Program-made: the position numbers and the translations under genes
Shown: in pieces, positions 50,518 to 62,609 of the stretch
Position numbering within the stretch: the first letter of the stretch is position 1
Layout of the letters: the number at the start of each line of letters is the position of its first letter
Notes under the pieces: model-generated
Seen by the model: the letters and a program-made list of their open reading frames with translations, nothing else
The model's database searches: none
Told to the model about the DNA's origin: nothing
Origin: Armigeres subalbatus
Lineage: Eukaryota > Arthropoda > Insecta > Diptera > Culicidae
Assembly (NCBI RefSeq): GCF_024139115.2
Contig: NC_085141.1
Location: 177,704,994 to 177,768,993, forward strand
Length of the DNA: 64,000 nt
Direction: 5' to 3'

Positions 50518-52413
50518 TCATTTATTTAGTTTACATCTAAACATGATGAACACTGAATCAACAATTTGACGCCACAATACACGGTTCGAGGCCGCTTCTC
50601 TCCATCCTCGGATACGCCCCACGCTCGCCAAGTCGTTTTGCACCTGGTCTTCCCATCTCGCTCGCTGCGCTCCACACCGTCTCGTACCTGCCGGATCGGA
50701 AGCGAACACCATCTTTGCAGAGTTGCTGTCCGGCATTCTTGCAACATGTCCTGACCATCGTACCCTTCCGGCTTTAGCTACCTTCTGGATACTGGGTTCG
50801 CCGTAGAGCTGGGCGAACTCATGGTTCATTCTTCGCCGGCACACACCGTCTTCTTGCACACCGCCAAAGATGGTCCTAAGCACCGGTCTTATTAGCGTCT
50901 TGTACATGACACATTTGGTGCGGTGGCGAATCTTTTTCGACCGCAGTTTCTTCTGAAGCCCGTAGTAGGCCCGACTTCTGCAGATGATGCGCCTTCGTAT
51001 TTCACGACCAACGTTGTTGTCAGCCGTTAGCAAGGATCCGAGGTAGACGAATTCCCCGACCACCTTGAAGGTATTCCCGTCTATCATAACACTGCTTCCC
51101 AGGCGGGCCCTGTCGCGCTCGGTTCCGCCCACAAGGATGTACTTTGTCTTTGACGCATTCACCACCAGTCCAACTTTTGTTGCTTCACGTTTCAGGCGGG
51201 TGTACAGTTCTGCCACCTTTGCAAATGTTCGGCTGACAATGTCCATGTCACCCGCGAAGCAAATAAATTGACTGGATCTGTTGAAAATCGTACCCCGGCT
51301 GTTACACCCGGCTCTCCGCATGACACCTTCTAGCGCAATGTTGAACAACAGGCACGAAAGTCCATCGCCTTGTCTTAGTCCCCGGCGTGATTCGAACGAA
51401 CCGGAGTGTTCGCCTGAAATCTTCACACAGTTTTGCACACCATCCACCGTTGCTTTGATCAGTCTGGTAAGCTTCCCAGGGAAGCTGTTCTCGTCCATAA
51501 TTTTCCATAGCTCTACGCGGTCTATACTGTCGTATGCCGCCTTGAAATCAACGAACAGATGGTGCGTTGGGACCTGGTATTCACGGCATTTTTGAAGGAT
51601 TTGCCGTACAGTAAAGATCTGGTCCGTTGTCGAGCGGCCGTCAACGAAGCCGGCTTGATAACTTCCCACGAACTCATTCACTAATGGTGACAGACGACGG
51701 AAGATGATCTGGGATATCACTTTGTAGGCGGCATTAAGGATGGTGATCGCTCGAAAGTTCTCACACTCCAGCTCACACTCGCCTTTCTTGTAGATGGGGC
51801 ATATAACCCCTTCCTTCCACTCCTCCGGCTGTTCAGTTTCCCAGATCCTGACTATCAGTTTGTGCAGGCAAGTGGCCAGCTTTTCCGGGGCCATCTTGAT
51901 GAGCTCAGCTCCGATACCATCCTTACCAGCTGCTTTATTGGTCTTTAGCTGTTGAATGGCATCCTTAACTTCCCTCAAAGTGGGGGCTGGTTGGCTTCCA
52001 TCGTCCGCTGAACTGACGTAGTCATCTCCTCCACTGCCTTGACTTTCACTGCCTGTACTCTCAGCGCCATTCAAATGTTCCTTGTAGTGCTGCTTCCACC
52101 TTTCGATCACTACACGTTCGTCCGTCAAGATGCTCCCATCCTTATCCCGGCACATTTCGGCTCGCGGCACGAAGCCTTTGCGGGATGCGTTGAGCTTCTG
52201 ATAGAACTTGGGTGTTTCTTGAGAACGGCACAGCTGTTCCATCTCCTCGCACTCCGCTTCTTCCAGGCGGCGTTTCTTCTCCTGAAAAAGGCGGGTCTGC
52301 TGTCTCCGCTTCCGTCTATAACGTTCCACGTTCTGCCAGGTACCTTGCTGCAGCGCGACCGCCCGCACTGCGTCCTTCTCCTCCGGATCTGTCTGCACTC
52401 TTCGTCGAATCAA
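50518..52413 (-). pseudogene. RTE reverse transcriptase ORF, catalytic motif C altered
   Basis: 631 residues open. Residues about 150-300: TNKAAGKDGIGAELIKM, VICPIYKKGECELEC, VGSYQAGFVDGRSTTDQI. Motif A THHLFVDFKAAYDSIDR lies near 290, motif B RRGLRQGDGLSCLLFNI near 350, motif C ICFAGDMDIVSRT near 386. Motif C is normally FADD in this clade; here the first aspartate is glycine, so polymerase activity should be lost. The C-terminus has SRAYYGLQKKLRSKKI, RRRMNHEFAQLYGEPSI and GRVRWSGHVARM. It runs in frame into the 3' end, stopping at 50518. The ORF start is simply the first methionine after the endonuclease frame is lost. Confidence 0.88.
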
Positions 52414-52958
52414 TCGTTCCGTCGACTTCGACCCATATACCCGACGTTGTTCTCCGCTGCGTCGTTAATGGCTGCTTTGACTGTATTCCAGCAGTCCTCA
52501 AGAGGGGTCCCATCGAGCTCACCCTCTTCCGGCAACGCTGCCTCGAGATGCTGCGCGTATGCAGTGGCGACATCAGGTTGCTTCAGTCGCTCTAGGTCGT
52601 ACCGCGGCGGTCGTCGGTACCGAACATTGTTGATGACGGATAGTTTTGGGCGCAGTTTAACCATCACCAGATAGTGGTCAGAGCCGATGTTAGCGCCACG
52701 ATATGTCCTGACATCGATAATGTCGGAGAAGTGCCGTCCGTCAATCAGAACGTGGTCGATTTGTGATTCTGTCTGCAGTGGTGATCTCCAGGTGTACCGA
52801 TACGGGAGGCTGTGTTGGAAGTAGGTGCTGCGAATAACCATATTCTTGGAGGCGGCGAAATCAATTAGTCGTAGGCCGTTTTCGTTCGTCAGCCGGTGAG
52901 CGCTGAACTTCCCAATAGTCGGTCTAAACTCCTCCTCTTGGCCAACCTGAGCGTTCAA
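52410..52958 (-). pseudogene. RTE endonuclease, C-terminal half
   Basis: 182 residues including FSAHRLTNENGLRLIDFAASKNMVI, QHSLPYRYTWRSP, SQIDHVLIDGRHFSDIIDV and ANIGSDHYLVMVKLRPK. The SDH near residue 95 is the catalytic histidine motif of APE-type endonucleases, and QIDHVLID contains the conserved aspartate. Target nicking in the nucleus is the expected role. It then runs into the RT linker and terminates at 52410, overlapping the next frame. Confidence 0.85.
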
Positions 52959-53149
52959 ATCTCCTATGATGATTTTGACGTCGTGGCTTGGGCAGCTGTC
53001 GTATTCACGTTACAGCTGTGCGTAGAATGCGTCCTTATCATCATCAGTGCTTCCGGAGTGCGGGCTATGGACGTTGATTATGCTGAAGTTGAAGAACCGG
53101 CCTTTGATCCTCAACCTGCACATTCTTTCATTGATCGGCCACCATCCGA

Positions 53150-53425
53150 TCACGCGCCTTTGCATTTCGCCCATCACTATGAAAGCTGTTCCCAGCTCGT
53201 GTGTGTTGCCGCAGCTCTGATAGATGGTATGATTACCTCTAAGGCTCTAAACGTTCGCCCCATTGATCCCTTCCAACAAACCTCCTGCAGCGCTACGATC
53301 CCGAATCCACGGTCCTTGAGCACATCGGCGAGTATGCGTGTGCTCCCGATGATGTTGAGAGATTTGCAGTTCCACGAACCGAGTTTCCAATCGCTAGTCC
53401 CTTTTCGTCGCAGTGGTCTTCGCCG
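53150..53425 (-). pseudogene. RTE endonuclease, N-terminal part
   Basis: Minus-strand frame TSDWKLGSWNCKSLNI then GSTRILADVLKDRGFGIVALQEVCW; the NCKSLN asparagine and the E of LQEV are the expected metal-site residues of the APE fold. It is out of frame with 52410-52958 and stops occur near 53190. The 78-residue open frame 53293-53529 in the neighbouring frame is a shadow. Confidence 0.75.
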
Positions 53426-53860
53426 ATGGTCCCGGTCCGTACTCTCTTGTTGATTGTTTGTTGCGTAGGCTTTTTTAAAGGCTGGCTTGCAGGGCCTGAC
53501 ACCAAACCCCTAAATTTCCGGAGGACCATTCCTCCTTATTCCCGGTGGACCATAGTGCACAGTTTCACTTAGAGTCCCTCGCTGGCACTCGGACGATGAT
53601 CAGCCGCCCCTAACATGGAGAACAGACGCTGTTGTGAGCCGATCCTGACATGGAGAAGAGACGCTCAGTAAGATTTGCACCTCCGGAGAGGAGCAAACCC
53701 CCTTTCCCTGTCAGCATACGACCATAGTTCCCACCGGGGTTGGTTACCCGATCTTCCCTAAGGTTGCTCGTATCGCGGCCAGCACCACGGGGAGGTAGGG
53801 ATAGGAGTTGCTGGGTAAGGACCGCAAGATGGGGTCTATTTTATTCCTTCAGGTACGCGA

Positions 53861-54855
53861 AGTACCAATGGTACGCTTTACCCAGCATTTGCCGTACCGG
53901 GTGATATAATTGTTTTCAATTATTTGTATCGGCCTTACTGATTATGTTGGGGACTTCCTGGACAAGAAAAGCTTGATTTAAATTTAAATTTAAAAATATA
54001 AATTTTCTCTTCGGACATCAAAATCTGCGATTAAATCAAACATCATGCTCCAATAAACAATTCAAATTGACAACTTCATAGCATCACTAGTGTAAAAATG
54101 CCACCACGAAATCTAATAAAGGTGCATATAATTATCTCAATCCAATTTGGATAACAAGTTTATAATTTGGCCTATCAAATCTTTACATGTCCTATTGAAT
54201 CTTGAAGAACTGCATTCATCAGTGGAAAGCATATGGATTTTACGACACTCAATCTGAATTGTCGGCTGATGCAGTAAACAAACAACGCTTGTCTCATGGC
54301 AGGAAGCTGGAGCCATCCGGGGGGAAAGTGTCACCGGTTGTAGCAACTCTATCTAAACAATCGATTAGATTTGATATCTCTTCCACTTTCTTCATAGAGG
54401 TAGGTCCTCTTGGCTCTTACCCATATCAGCACTGCAGTGTTTCGCACGTTAACGACTTTTGAATGCGTGTGCGCTGGCTGGTCTTCTCTCGTCGTCGTGC
54501 GTGTCGTCGTATATGAGATTCATCGACCGACACAGATCAGATAATGCGTCCGGTGCGGTCAGCTGGAGCAGCAAACAGTAGAGCAGAGCAGACAGACAAT
54601 CATTCATTGTCTGGCCGTTCGTTCGCTTTGCCCCTTGCATGATATATGCAGGTTGGAGCTACTGTGCCTGCATGAGCATTGTAGGTATGTTATATGCCCA
54701 CCAGATTCGATTCAGGTCGGATAATTTCGTTCCGATTTCAATCAGTCGTCATGGTCGTCTTGCTCTTGGCGCACAGTGGTTCGAAGACAAGGCAAGTGTG
54801 CTACTCGGGGATAGTCTTCCTGATGTCTGTTCAAATCTGATCAAGATAGATCTTA
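53861..54855. other. Anonymous DNA; GC-richer block 54440-54800
   Basis: 53861-54130 is AT-rich. 54440-54800 has cgtcgtcgtgcgtgtcgtc and mixed composition without a repeat signature and with short open frames on both strands. It could be unique host sequence, but I recognise no protein. Confidence 0.35.
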
Positions 54856-55086
54856 CATCCAAAAAAACAAATTTTACATTTATTGTATAAAATATTGGCA
54901 TATACAATTCTGCAAGGTTTTAATGCAACTAATGTAAGATTTTAGCATAGATACAGTATTGAAATAACACAAAACTGTAATGGTTGTATTAAAATCTTCC
55001 GAAATTGTATATACCAAAATATTACACAGTTTCTGTAAGGTTCTTATGCAAAACTGTATTTAAATCTGCCATCCGCTGGTTGGGTG
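54856..55086. mobile_element. MITE with CACCCAACCAGC ends, TA duplication
   Basis: 231 bp, a diverged copy of 2849-3067 in the opposite orientation: CATCCAAAAAAACAAAT at the left, GCCATCCGCTGGTTGGGTG at the right. Shared interior motifs are tcttccgaaattgtatat, tttctgtaaggttctta and tattgaaataacac. TA on each side (54854-54855, 55087-55088). Confidence 0.85.
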
Positions 55087-55334
55087 TAGAACCTTTCCAT
55101 AACCACCATAACAGACCCGGCCATAGCTATTATTTTCCTTAATGCCTTATAAAGAGCCTTGCGATTTAAATAAGGTTTAATTTGATGTAATCAAAATGTT
55201 GACGTACGTTGTTTGAGCATGAACTCATTACGAGCTTTTTCATCATATTAGAACTAGCATACAGCATGATTAATTCCTCATCCTTATATAGTTAGGAGAA
55301 GTGAATACTGTCTGCAATATGATAGCTTGAATAA

Positions 55335-55487
55335 ATCTCGCTTAACTTTTCAAAGAACCTAAGTAACATTTTATCATGAATTAATTTGAATAGCGCAGTC
55401 AACAGAACAACATAAAAGCTATTGACTGCAGTATTCAAATTAATTATTGAAAAAAATGTTACTTATCACTGAAAAGTTAAGCGAGAT
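55335..55487. mobile_element. Palindromic MITE, about 65-bp arms
   Basis: Ends ATCTCGCTTAACTTTTCA in both orientations, continuing as AAGTAACATTTT, AATTAATTTGAATA and GCAGTCAA in both arms. 153 bp. No target duplication is evident. Confidence 0.8.
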
Positions 55488-57652
55488 GTCCAATGATTAA
55501 TCCACCTCTATGGTTGCACTTGAACCACTGCGCGAATGATGACTTTTTGTACGCACGTGTTTGTTTCTGAACGAGGAAACCGTATTTCTATGTTCAATCT
55601 ATATTAGGAGCGGAAAAACTACGTCTTTTTATGACAGTTTTGATGTGAAGAAGCTCTTTTCACTCTTTGCCGAATGAAAATAAAAGTTTGCTCCATCGTG
55701 TATTGTTGGGGCACTAAAAAGATGTTGTTTTGCTGAGCAGAGAACGCATTAACCAACGTTACGCGGGGGGCTTTGTGTGATGTGATTTTTCATATGCACA
55801 CGATGAAGGGTTCCGCTAATTATCAGCTTCATAATAGCAGTTCGGAATGGTACGTTGAAAACGTGGCTTCCCCAACGAAAGTGAATTAGAAGCGCTTTCG
55901 CTTTTATTGTTCGTTACCGGTCTGCGAAATTTAATTTAGTGTTGCTCTTGTAGCGTTTCCAAAGAGCAAAGTTTATTCAGCTGACATGTCAGTTTGTGGG
56001 GAAGATTGACCGAGATATATTTCGGGTCAGTAAATAGAAGCAGTAGCTTTGTACAAGTTTTCCTACATAATTGTTTTTGAATTTGTGAGTGACTGTACGA
56101 CAACAATTTCAGAGATTCAAGCTTATTCTGCAAGATTACCAAACTAGATTCGATAGATTGTTGGTCCCAGGCTGTTTATGGGTGGTATCATCGGTTATCA
56201 TAAAGATTAAATGGGAGTGAGATTGGGTCAATACCTCAACAACTTGGAATGACTGCAAAAAAGCATTGAATATATCGAAGCACAAGAAAGCGGAAATACA
56301 GTTTATATGAGACCTTTTTGAACGATTTTCATATCCGACTTCCAGACTGTCTGTAAAAGCAGCGACCCAATCTCACCTCCTAGACTTATTGCTACCATTG
56401 ATGTATTTAAGTAATAATATGTGTGTCTAAAGTATATGACTTTTGTTCCTCGTCGCATAAAACAACACTATACAAAGATCCTGATGTATATATTGCTATC
56501 TTTTAGTGGTAGCTCAAAGACCTGGTAACTCACAAATGGCTTCCTACAGCTTAAAAGCCATTAAATGCTCTGAATGATCAGATAAATAGGATAACCGGGA
56601 TTCGTATTAAGGCTTAAAGAACATATTTAGCTTTTCGGTTTTTAATTACCGCCCCCATTCACACAACGGTCAAATGGACTTCCCAAACTGGTGACGAGTT
56701 GCCCCTGACCATACTCACATTTCACGATCAATCATCTTTTACGACCGTATTAACTTGTCTGAATCACTTGACACCAAAACCGTCTCGAGTCACAATCGCA
56801 TGCATTATGCAACCGATTTCCGTTTTGTTTGTCTTTGGCACGGTAAGTGAATATTTCTTTTGCGCTGCGTTGCTTCGCAGCACGCGGTGGATGATTAATA
56901 TTCTGAAGGACACTTTCTTTTGCGCATACGACGGACGCCAGTTGTGAGACACTGTTTAGTCACATCACCGCACAGGGCTGCGCGGTACCCGGATAGCGTC
57001 CGCTGTCTCAGGTGTGAATGAATAATACTTTCGTTTTCAATTAGCCCGGTGCCTGAGAGAACTGAGTATTCTCTGTGAATTCCAAGGCGGCTGTAATGAG
57101 TAGTGGTTTGTATTTTTGTTAAATAACAAGTTTCTTATTTAACACTATTATATGCATGTTTTGTTGGACATAATTAGGCGATTCCCAATCCAGACGCATG
57201 GTGCATTTTCATTTCGAGTTTTGGCGATACTTTTTTCTCCATAAGTATCAACTAAACGATGAGGTCTTATGTAAAATACTCGTCTCTTGCTAGAGTAGAA
57301 ATAAAAATCTTTCAATCAACCTTGGGTCATAATCGTAAATCGTGGAGATGCCCAACCTGCTAGAAATTTAGTATTTATACATTAACTTCGATTTAATTAT
57401 TATCGCTTAGAAAAGTAGAAAATGGTGAATACATCAAATATAACTCTCTGCTAATGTTACCCCATACGAGTACATCGAAAAAGGTGACCAACATTTGTGG
57501 ATCTAGATAACAAAGGCAGCCAAAGAGAAGAGCAATGCGCGATGATGGCAATAAGGGAAACAAGTAGGCGGAGATCCCCCAGCGACGGACACCTCCCAAT
57601 ACCGAACACTTCTCAAAACGACACTTGCAGAGGTCCCTTCACCATCTTATGA
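55488..57652. other. Anonymous DNA; possible unique block 56640-57010
   Basis: Mostly AT-rich without recognisable repeats or coding similarity. The block 56640-57010 is GC-richer. The 82-codon open frame 56699-56947 contains a good splice-donor match, ACG|GTAAGTGA at about 56839, but the peptide resembles nothing I know. Confidence 0.35.
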
Positions 57653-57838
57653 ACACCCGATTCTGTTTTTACACGGCCGTGTAAAAAAAATCCCACACAA
57701 AATTTTTGCAAAGTTGCTCCATTTTGCATGATTCGTCGAGAAATCATAAAACTTTTTTTTACACGGATTTTCAAATTTTGAACTGAAAACTTTTTTTACA
57801 CGGAACGCATCCCCCGTGTAAAAAAAAGAATCGGGTGT
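57653..57838. mobile_element. MITE with ACACCCGATTCT ends
   Basis: 186 bp. Left ACACCCGATTCTGTTTTTAC, right (reverse complement) ACACCCGATTCTTTTTTTTAC; ttttacacgg is repeated in both halves. No clear target duplication; not related at the ends to the CACCCAACC family. Confidence 0.82.
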
Positions 57839-58234
57839 AGTATAAAAGAAAGATATTGAAAAGTCTTTTGCGTGCATGGAATATCAGATCCTCATGTTGT
57901 AAACTTTTTACAAAATTTGAAATCGAACGAAAATGCTCAAAATTTTGATGTTTCGCCTTACATTAGAAAGTTTTAATAAACAATATTAAAATTAATCGAT
58001 TGCATTCTTATTATGTCGGGATGGTCAATATTAGCCCATATCTTTAATAACGATCATGATTGGTTAGATCTGTAATGCATCTGCATGCATTAAAGGAACA
58101 TTGTTTTGAAACAGTATCTATAGTATGGAATAGTGGACCTGAAAAACCCGTTTTATTTTCAATAATGCTCCTTTCAAATCACTAACAGCAACAAAACTAA
58201 AATTTCGAGAAAAAAATCATTTTACTGCTACTAA
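57839..58234. other. Anonymous AT-rich DNA
   Basis: Nothing recognisable. Confidence 0.45.
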
Positions 58235-58400
58235 CACCAACGTGAGTCACTAGATGATTTGCCGCTGGAACGGCAAATAGACCATTTCCATGCGAATACA
58301 TTTTTGCAGCGTCTTCCTCCGTCGAGCCTTTGAGAAATGGCTGTGGGTGCCGTCGTCAGGCGATTATGATTTGCACTTTGAAGGATACTAGACTCGAGTA
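58235..58400. repeat. Diverged dispersed repeat, partner of 62610-62755
   Basis: ccatgcgaatacatttttgc, gcgtcttcctccgtcga and ggcgattatgatttgcactt occur in the same order and orientation as ccatgcgaatctattttttg, ccttctccttccgacg and gcgattatgatttggactt at 62637-62741. Identity of the family is unknown. Confidence 0.5.
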
Positions 58401-61076
58401 AACCTTGTCTTGAACAAAATGGAGAATCTGAAAAGAACCGATTAATTTCAATAATACCTTCCAAAAATATCAACAAAATCAGGGTCTTGCTTGCACAATA
58501 GGAAAAAAGGAGGTATTTTTGGCCAAAATTATAAATCCTGCAATAAACAGTGGTATTCATCATAAAAACATAGATAGAAAAGAAAAATATTTTTTCTGAG
58601 CCTTCAATGGGGTATGGAGCCAATTTTCGGCATAGTATCGATTTTTGTCATATTTTACAAAACCAACGGAATTTGGTCACTTTTTGGCTTGCAATAAGCC
58701 TGTTTGGTGCTGGATAAAATACTAATGGTCATGAAAATTCTATATTCGTGTCACAGACAAATGGACGCAACACAGATTTCCTAAAATGATCAAAAAAGCA
58801 CTATCAGCTTCTGGTGTTGAAAATTCACTGAGTAGAATTTATTAAATCAACAAAGGAGGGTAGAACAGATTCAATTAGCGTCATATTGTGACATCAACGA
58901 ATTGGAATTTCATTTATTTGATATTTCATTAAGATTTCTTTCATAATTATAAAAAGGTATTGTGGCAAGGAGTTATTCAACACACTACTCATCCAAAACG
59001 TTATGGTTAAATCTGTAATTCGCTCCTATAATGTAGTAATGTCAAAATTGTAAATTTTGAATAACTTCCTTTCTCACTGCGTAACGCTTTTTATATGATA
59101 GAAGATTTTGACGTAGGACTTACGTCTCTCTTTACTATACCGGGTGCCATTCCAAAATATTCAAATCGACCGCGTTACGCTGTGTTGAAAGATTTTAAAC
59201 GTTAATAGTGTTCGTCTCAATGGACGAATTTCCGCGGTAAGCCCCTCAATCGACAGATTTCGAGTATGCCTTTCATGTCCATGCTAGATAAGACCCGAAA
59301 AACTTGTTTCAATAGGCATGAAACTGTTTTCAATGAAAAACATTGAGATCAAGGGAACCTATAAATATGGGTACCGCATAATTCTTGCATCATTCCATTA
59401 CCACGTTCTCATTGGTGCAGACACCAGCGAATGAGCAGCCGCTGGGTCTGCCGAGAAGCCATAAAATAGCGCAACGCGATTTTTTCCTTTCATTCTGACC
59501 GGGACAAGCGAAGCAACCGCATCATCGATTGAACAGCACTCACACCTTTTGGATGAAGCAGCAGTCCACCCTACAGACCCGACAAAGCAGCAATGCTGAG
59601 CAGATACCGGCAGCAGCAGCAGAGTCGAGCTGAGACCGGCCGGCATCGGTGATGAGCCGAGACAGGCTGAAGAAAAGCCACATGATGCAGCATGTATGTC
59701 CAAAAAACAAACGGTTCTTCAGAGAGCCAATAATAGAGATCAATATCAAAGCTTTCAATACCCTTCGGGATAGAAATTGTACTTGGGTGCCAAATCCAAT
59801 ATTCTAGTGATAAAATTTTATGCGTGATTTTCATAAATAGCGTCAAAACTAAGAGTGGATAATTTTTCTGATTTAACCGCGAAGTGGACGAAGGACTTCG
59901 CTTGACCATGCCTAAAAAAACATAAGATGTCCAAATCTCTCACATAATATTTGGATATTTAGATTAAAAAAAACACCGATAACAGCTCAAACATTAATAA
60001 ACTATCAATCGATTTTTCATCAAATGTTGGATTTTTTGGCATTGATCAAGAAGTTAGATAGATAGACAGATAAACAGATAGACTAGATAAACATTGTTTG
60101 ATACTGACTGCACACAAAGCGAACGTGACTGAATGATCGTCCCATGTTACCAATTCTAAATCTTATCACCCGAAATCCCATGTCCGGGTGTTTCCTTCCA
60201 TCTACTACTAACAATGTTGTCTCAGAAAAGAACACGTACTTCTCACCTGAACTGCAATTCTAAGCTCGCTTGCCCGGCTTATTGGCCTGTATCAAGCGAA
60301 AAGTCCCGTTAGGAAATAGACGCCAGCAGCGAGCAACAAGCGTAAAAAGAAGAAGCCCTTCTCGAACGCGTTGATGATGATGACGCTTTGGCTGACAAAG
60401 AAGCGGGATACAAGACACTAGCTGATTGGCCCACCAATTGGGAAGCAGAGAAGATTCAAAATAAGGTATAAAAGAAAAATGCATTCGCTTGCAGAGCATT
60501 CAGGCTTTTTTATACCACCACTAGAAATTCGCGGTTATTGAAAAGATCGTTTTCTTTCTTTTTGGACTAAGAGCTCTAAGAGTTAAAAATAATGTTCTCC
60601 TTCAGTCGCTATCGCACGAATTAGGAGTCCCTACATCCCCTGCTGGGCCAACTTGAGGCTTATTTCAGGCAGTCCTTCAGTGGGAAGGTTGCAACTGTCG
60701 AGGCCAATATTCCGTGACCGGACAGATACTTCCTGAATTGTTTTTGATGATTCTTGTTCGAGGTAGATTTGATTTCTGTGTCGGTTTGATGAGAAGATGT
60801 GAAGATTTTGCCAAGGAATGGTATGCAACGCCGATTATTTATCCAAAATAGTTGATGTGCGAAATTTGGACATATTATGTATCTTAAAGGCATGGTCAAG
60901 TCAAGTCCTACGTCCACTTAGCGGTTATGTCACAGACATTACCCACTGTTCGTTTTTTCTTGAATTATGCGCAACGTTAAGGCATAACCCTCACCCTTAA
61001 AATGTTATGTAAATTGTGTTCGTCACCAAATTCAATTAAAGTGGCATTAATGAGTAACTCAGATTAAAATTGAAAA
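58401..61076. other. Anonymous DNA with two TATA-type promoter-like sequences
   Basis: 59103-59400 and 60240-60530 are less AT-rich. Each has a TATA box about 30 bp before a TCATTC/ATTCAG-type start (59360 with 59389; 60466 with 60497), and the second is preceded by two CCAAT-type boxes (60424-60438). No matching coding sequence follows that I can recognise. 60057-60095 has a short GATA-type repeat. Confidence 0.35.
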
Positions 61077-61470
61077 ATAAGAAGTTTATCAAAACACCTG
61101 ATTAATCCCTCTAGCGGTAATGTTGTCTTTCTCGTACTTTACAAGAAAATGTATTATGGCCATAACTGTTGAGCCCATAGTCCCATTCAGCCTATTTTTA
61201 ATAGGGAACAATGGAACAACGTTCTCTGACGAATGAAACTTGTTGCGTTTAAATCGGTTCAGAGTAAGTGCTTAAAAAATAGTTAAGACCATTTTTGCTC
61301 ACACACATACAGACATTCACACACACGTACACACAGACATCACCTCAATTCTTCGAACTGAGTCGATCGGTATACAACACTACGAGTGCTTGGGCTTTTA
61401 TAAATGCTTTTAGAGCGATCATATAGCTTCTACGTATACTTAGTACACGAGAAAGGCAAAAATGGGCAAT
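61077..61470. mobile_element. CTTTCTCGTA-family element, complete copy
   Basis: Left part gattaatccctctagcgg then TCTTTCTCGTACTTTAC; right end TAGTACACGAGAAAGGCA. The interior has a CACACA-rich tract, cctcaattcttcgaactgag and cggtatacaacactacgag, the reverse complement of motifs at 20495-20560 and 42090-42130. No coding capacity. Confidence 0.7.
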
Positions 61471-61984
61471 TTTTAAAATTCATGTATCTTACAAAATGGT
61501 GAATTTGGGCAAAATTTTATTCATGGTCCTCAAAGCTTAAGAGTTCAATAGTGTAGTGCATGATGTTTTACTGCGGGGTATTGCGGGGCACCAAACTGTT
61601 TTGTTCGTTAAATATTGCGTAAAATATGCTTTTACAAAACTACTAAAAACTAAATTCTGGACGAAGCTATTATTACATTATCAAGCCTATTGCATAGATC
61701 TGCTTAGGAGCTTTGTAACGATATATAAATATGTTACTTTTGAGACGAAAACATGGCAAAGCTGACTGTTTTCCCAAAAAACGTAAAAATATAATTTCTA
61801 GGAGGGGCTAGTTTGAACGCTCCCCACCCCTCCCTAAAAAATCTAAAAAATAAAAACCGTGCTGATTATAGAAATATAGGTTATAAGCTGTGTATTCATC
61901 ACATTTTACTCGCCCAAATCAAAAATTGGCCTTTTGGTGGTTTTGGCCACACCTTTATATGGGGCTGTCCTAATACCCGTAATG
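61471..61984. other. Anonymous DNA
   Basis: A 69-residue open frame at 61556-61765 without similarity. Nothing else. Confidence 0.4.
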
Positions 61985-62375
61985 CTGGGTAGACACCTTT
62001 ACGTGGTGTGTTACGTAGTAAGATCCTAACGGTTACATTGCCAGCTACAGGCAAATTCTGACCCAACGAATACCTTCCTCATTATCCAACTCCGTGGTAC
62101 TTATGAGGTTGTCGCTAAGTCGGTGGCCTCTCGTTAAGTAAGTACTACATCAACACTTCCTTCCTCTCCCTAGTTACGGTGAAGATGGGCGTGGCCAGGA
62201 GTAGTAATCCTCATGCTTTTGTTATTTTTGTTTAAGACTGGAATCAAGGACCACTCCCCTTCTTGATTTCTGATAGCATTCTAGATAAGGATCTCAAAAG
62301 TAAAACATGAGTATCACTAGTGTCCAATCTACGAATTACACCGTAACAATGCTAATGCTAATGCTAATGCTTACC
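61985..62375 (+). mobile_element. SINE or LINE 3' portion with AATGCT tail
   Basis: Plus strand. Shares gcgtggccagga, tctacgaatt and the (AATGCT)n tail (62350-62371) in order with the minus-strand SINE 49420-49864, but is much diverged and lacks a recognisable head. Confidence 0.6.
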
Positions 62376-62609
62376 TTTGTATGGGGCTGTCATATTGTGT
62401 CTTGGAAGAAAACTTCAAATTAATATATCCAACCTTTTCTTTTCATAAAATGCTAGTAGGTCCGGAATGCGGAATGTACTGTTGTTCCATCTATTTCATC
62501 CGCTGCCTTTCCAGTGGAAGCGGATGATACATAAGCGTTGTGCTGCTTGTTTCTACCAGTTCATAGTCTCCATAAGAATGCGCAAAGAAAACGACCATCA
62601 CTTGACTAT

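Larger units (their letters stand above)
50515..53860 (-). mobile_element. RTE-clade non-LTR retrotransposon (JAM1-like), nearly complete
   Basis: Minus-strand element of about 3.3 kb: 5' region from about 53860, endonuclease about 53420-52600, RT to about 51000, C-terminal region to 50518 and a short 3' end (catttatttagtttacatct) without poly(A), as expected for RTE. The first part of the endonuclease frame (DWKLGSWNCKSLNI at 53390-53350) is shifted from the remainder. JAM1, an Aedes RTE element, is the likely relative from general knowledge; I could not check it. Confidence 0.88.

Noticed and set aside
50566..52674. Several plus-strand open frames up to 211 residues
   Set aside because: Shadows opposite the RTE endonuclease and RT frames.
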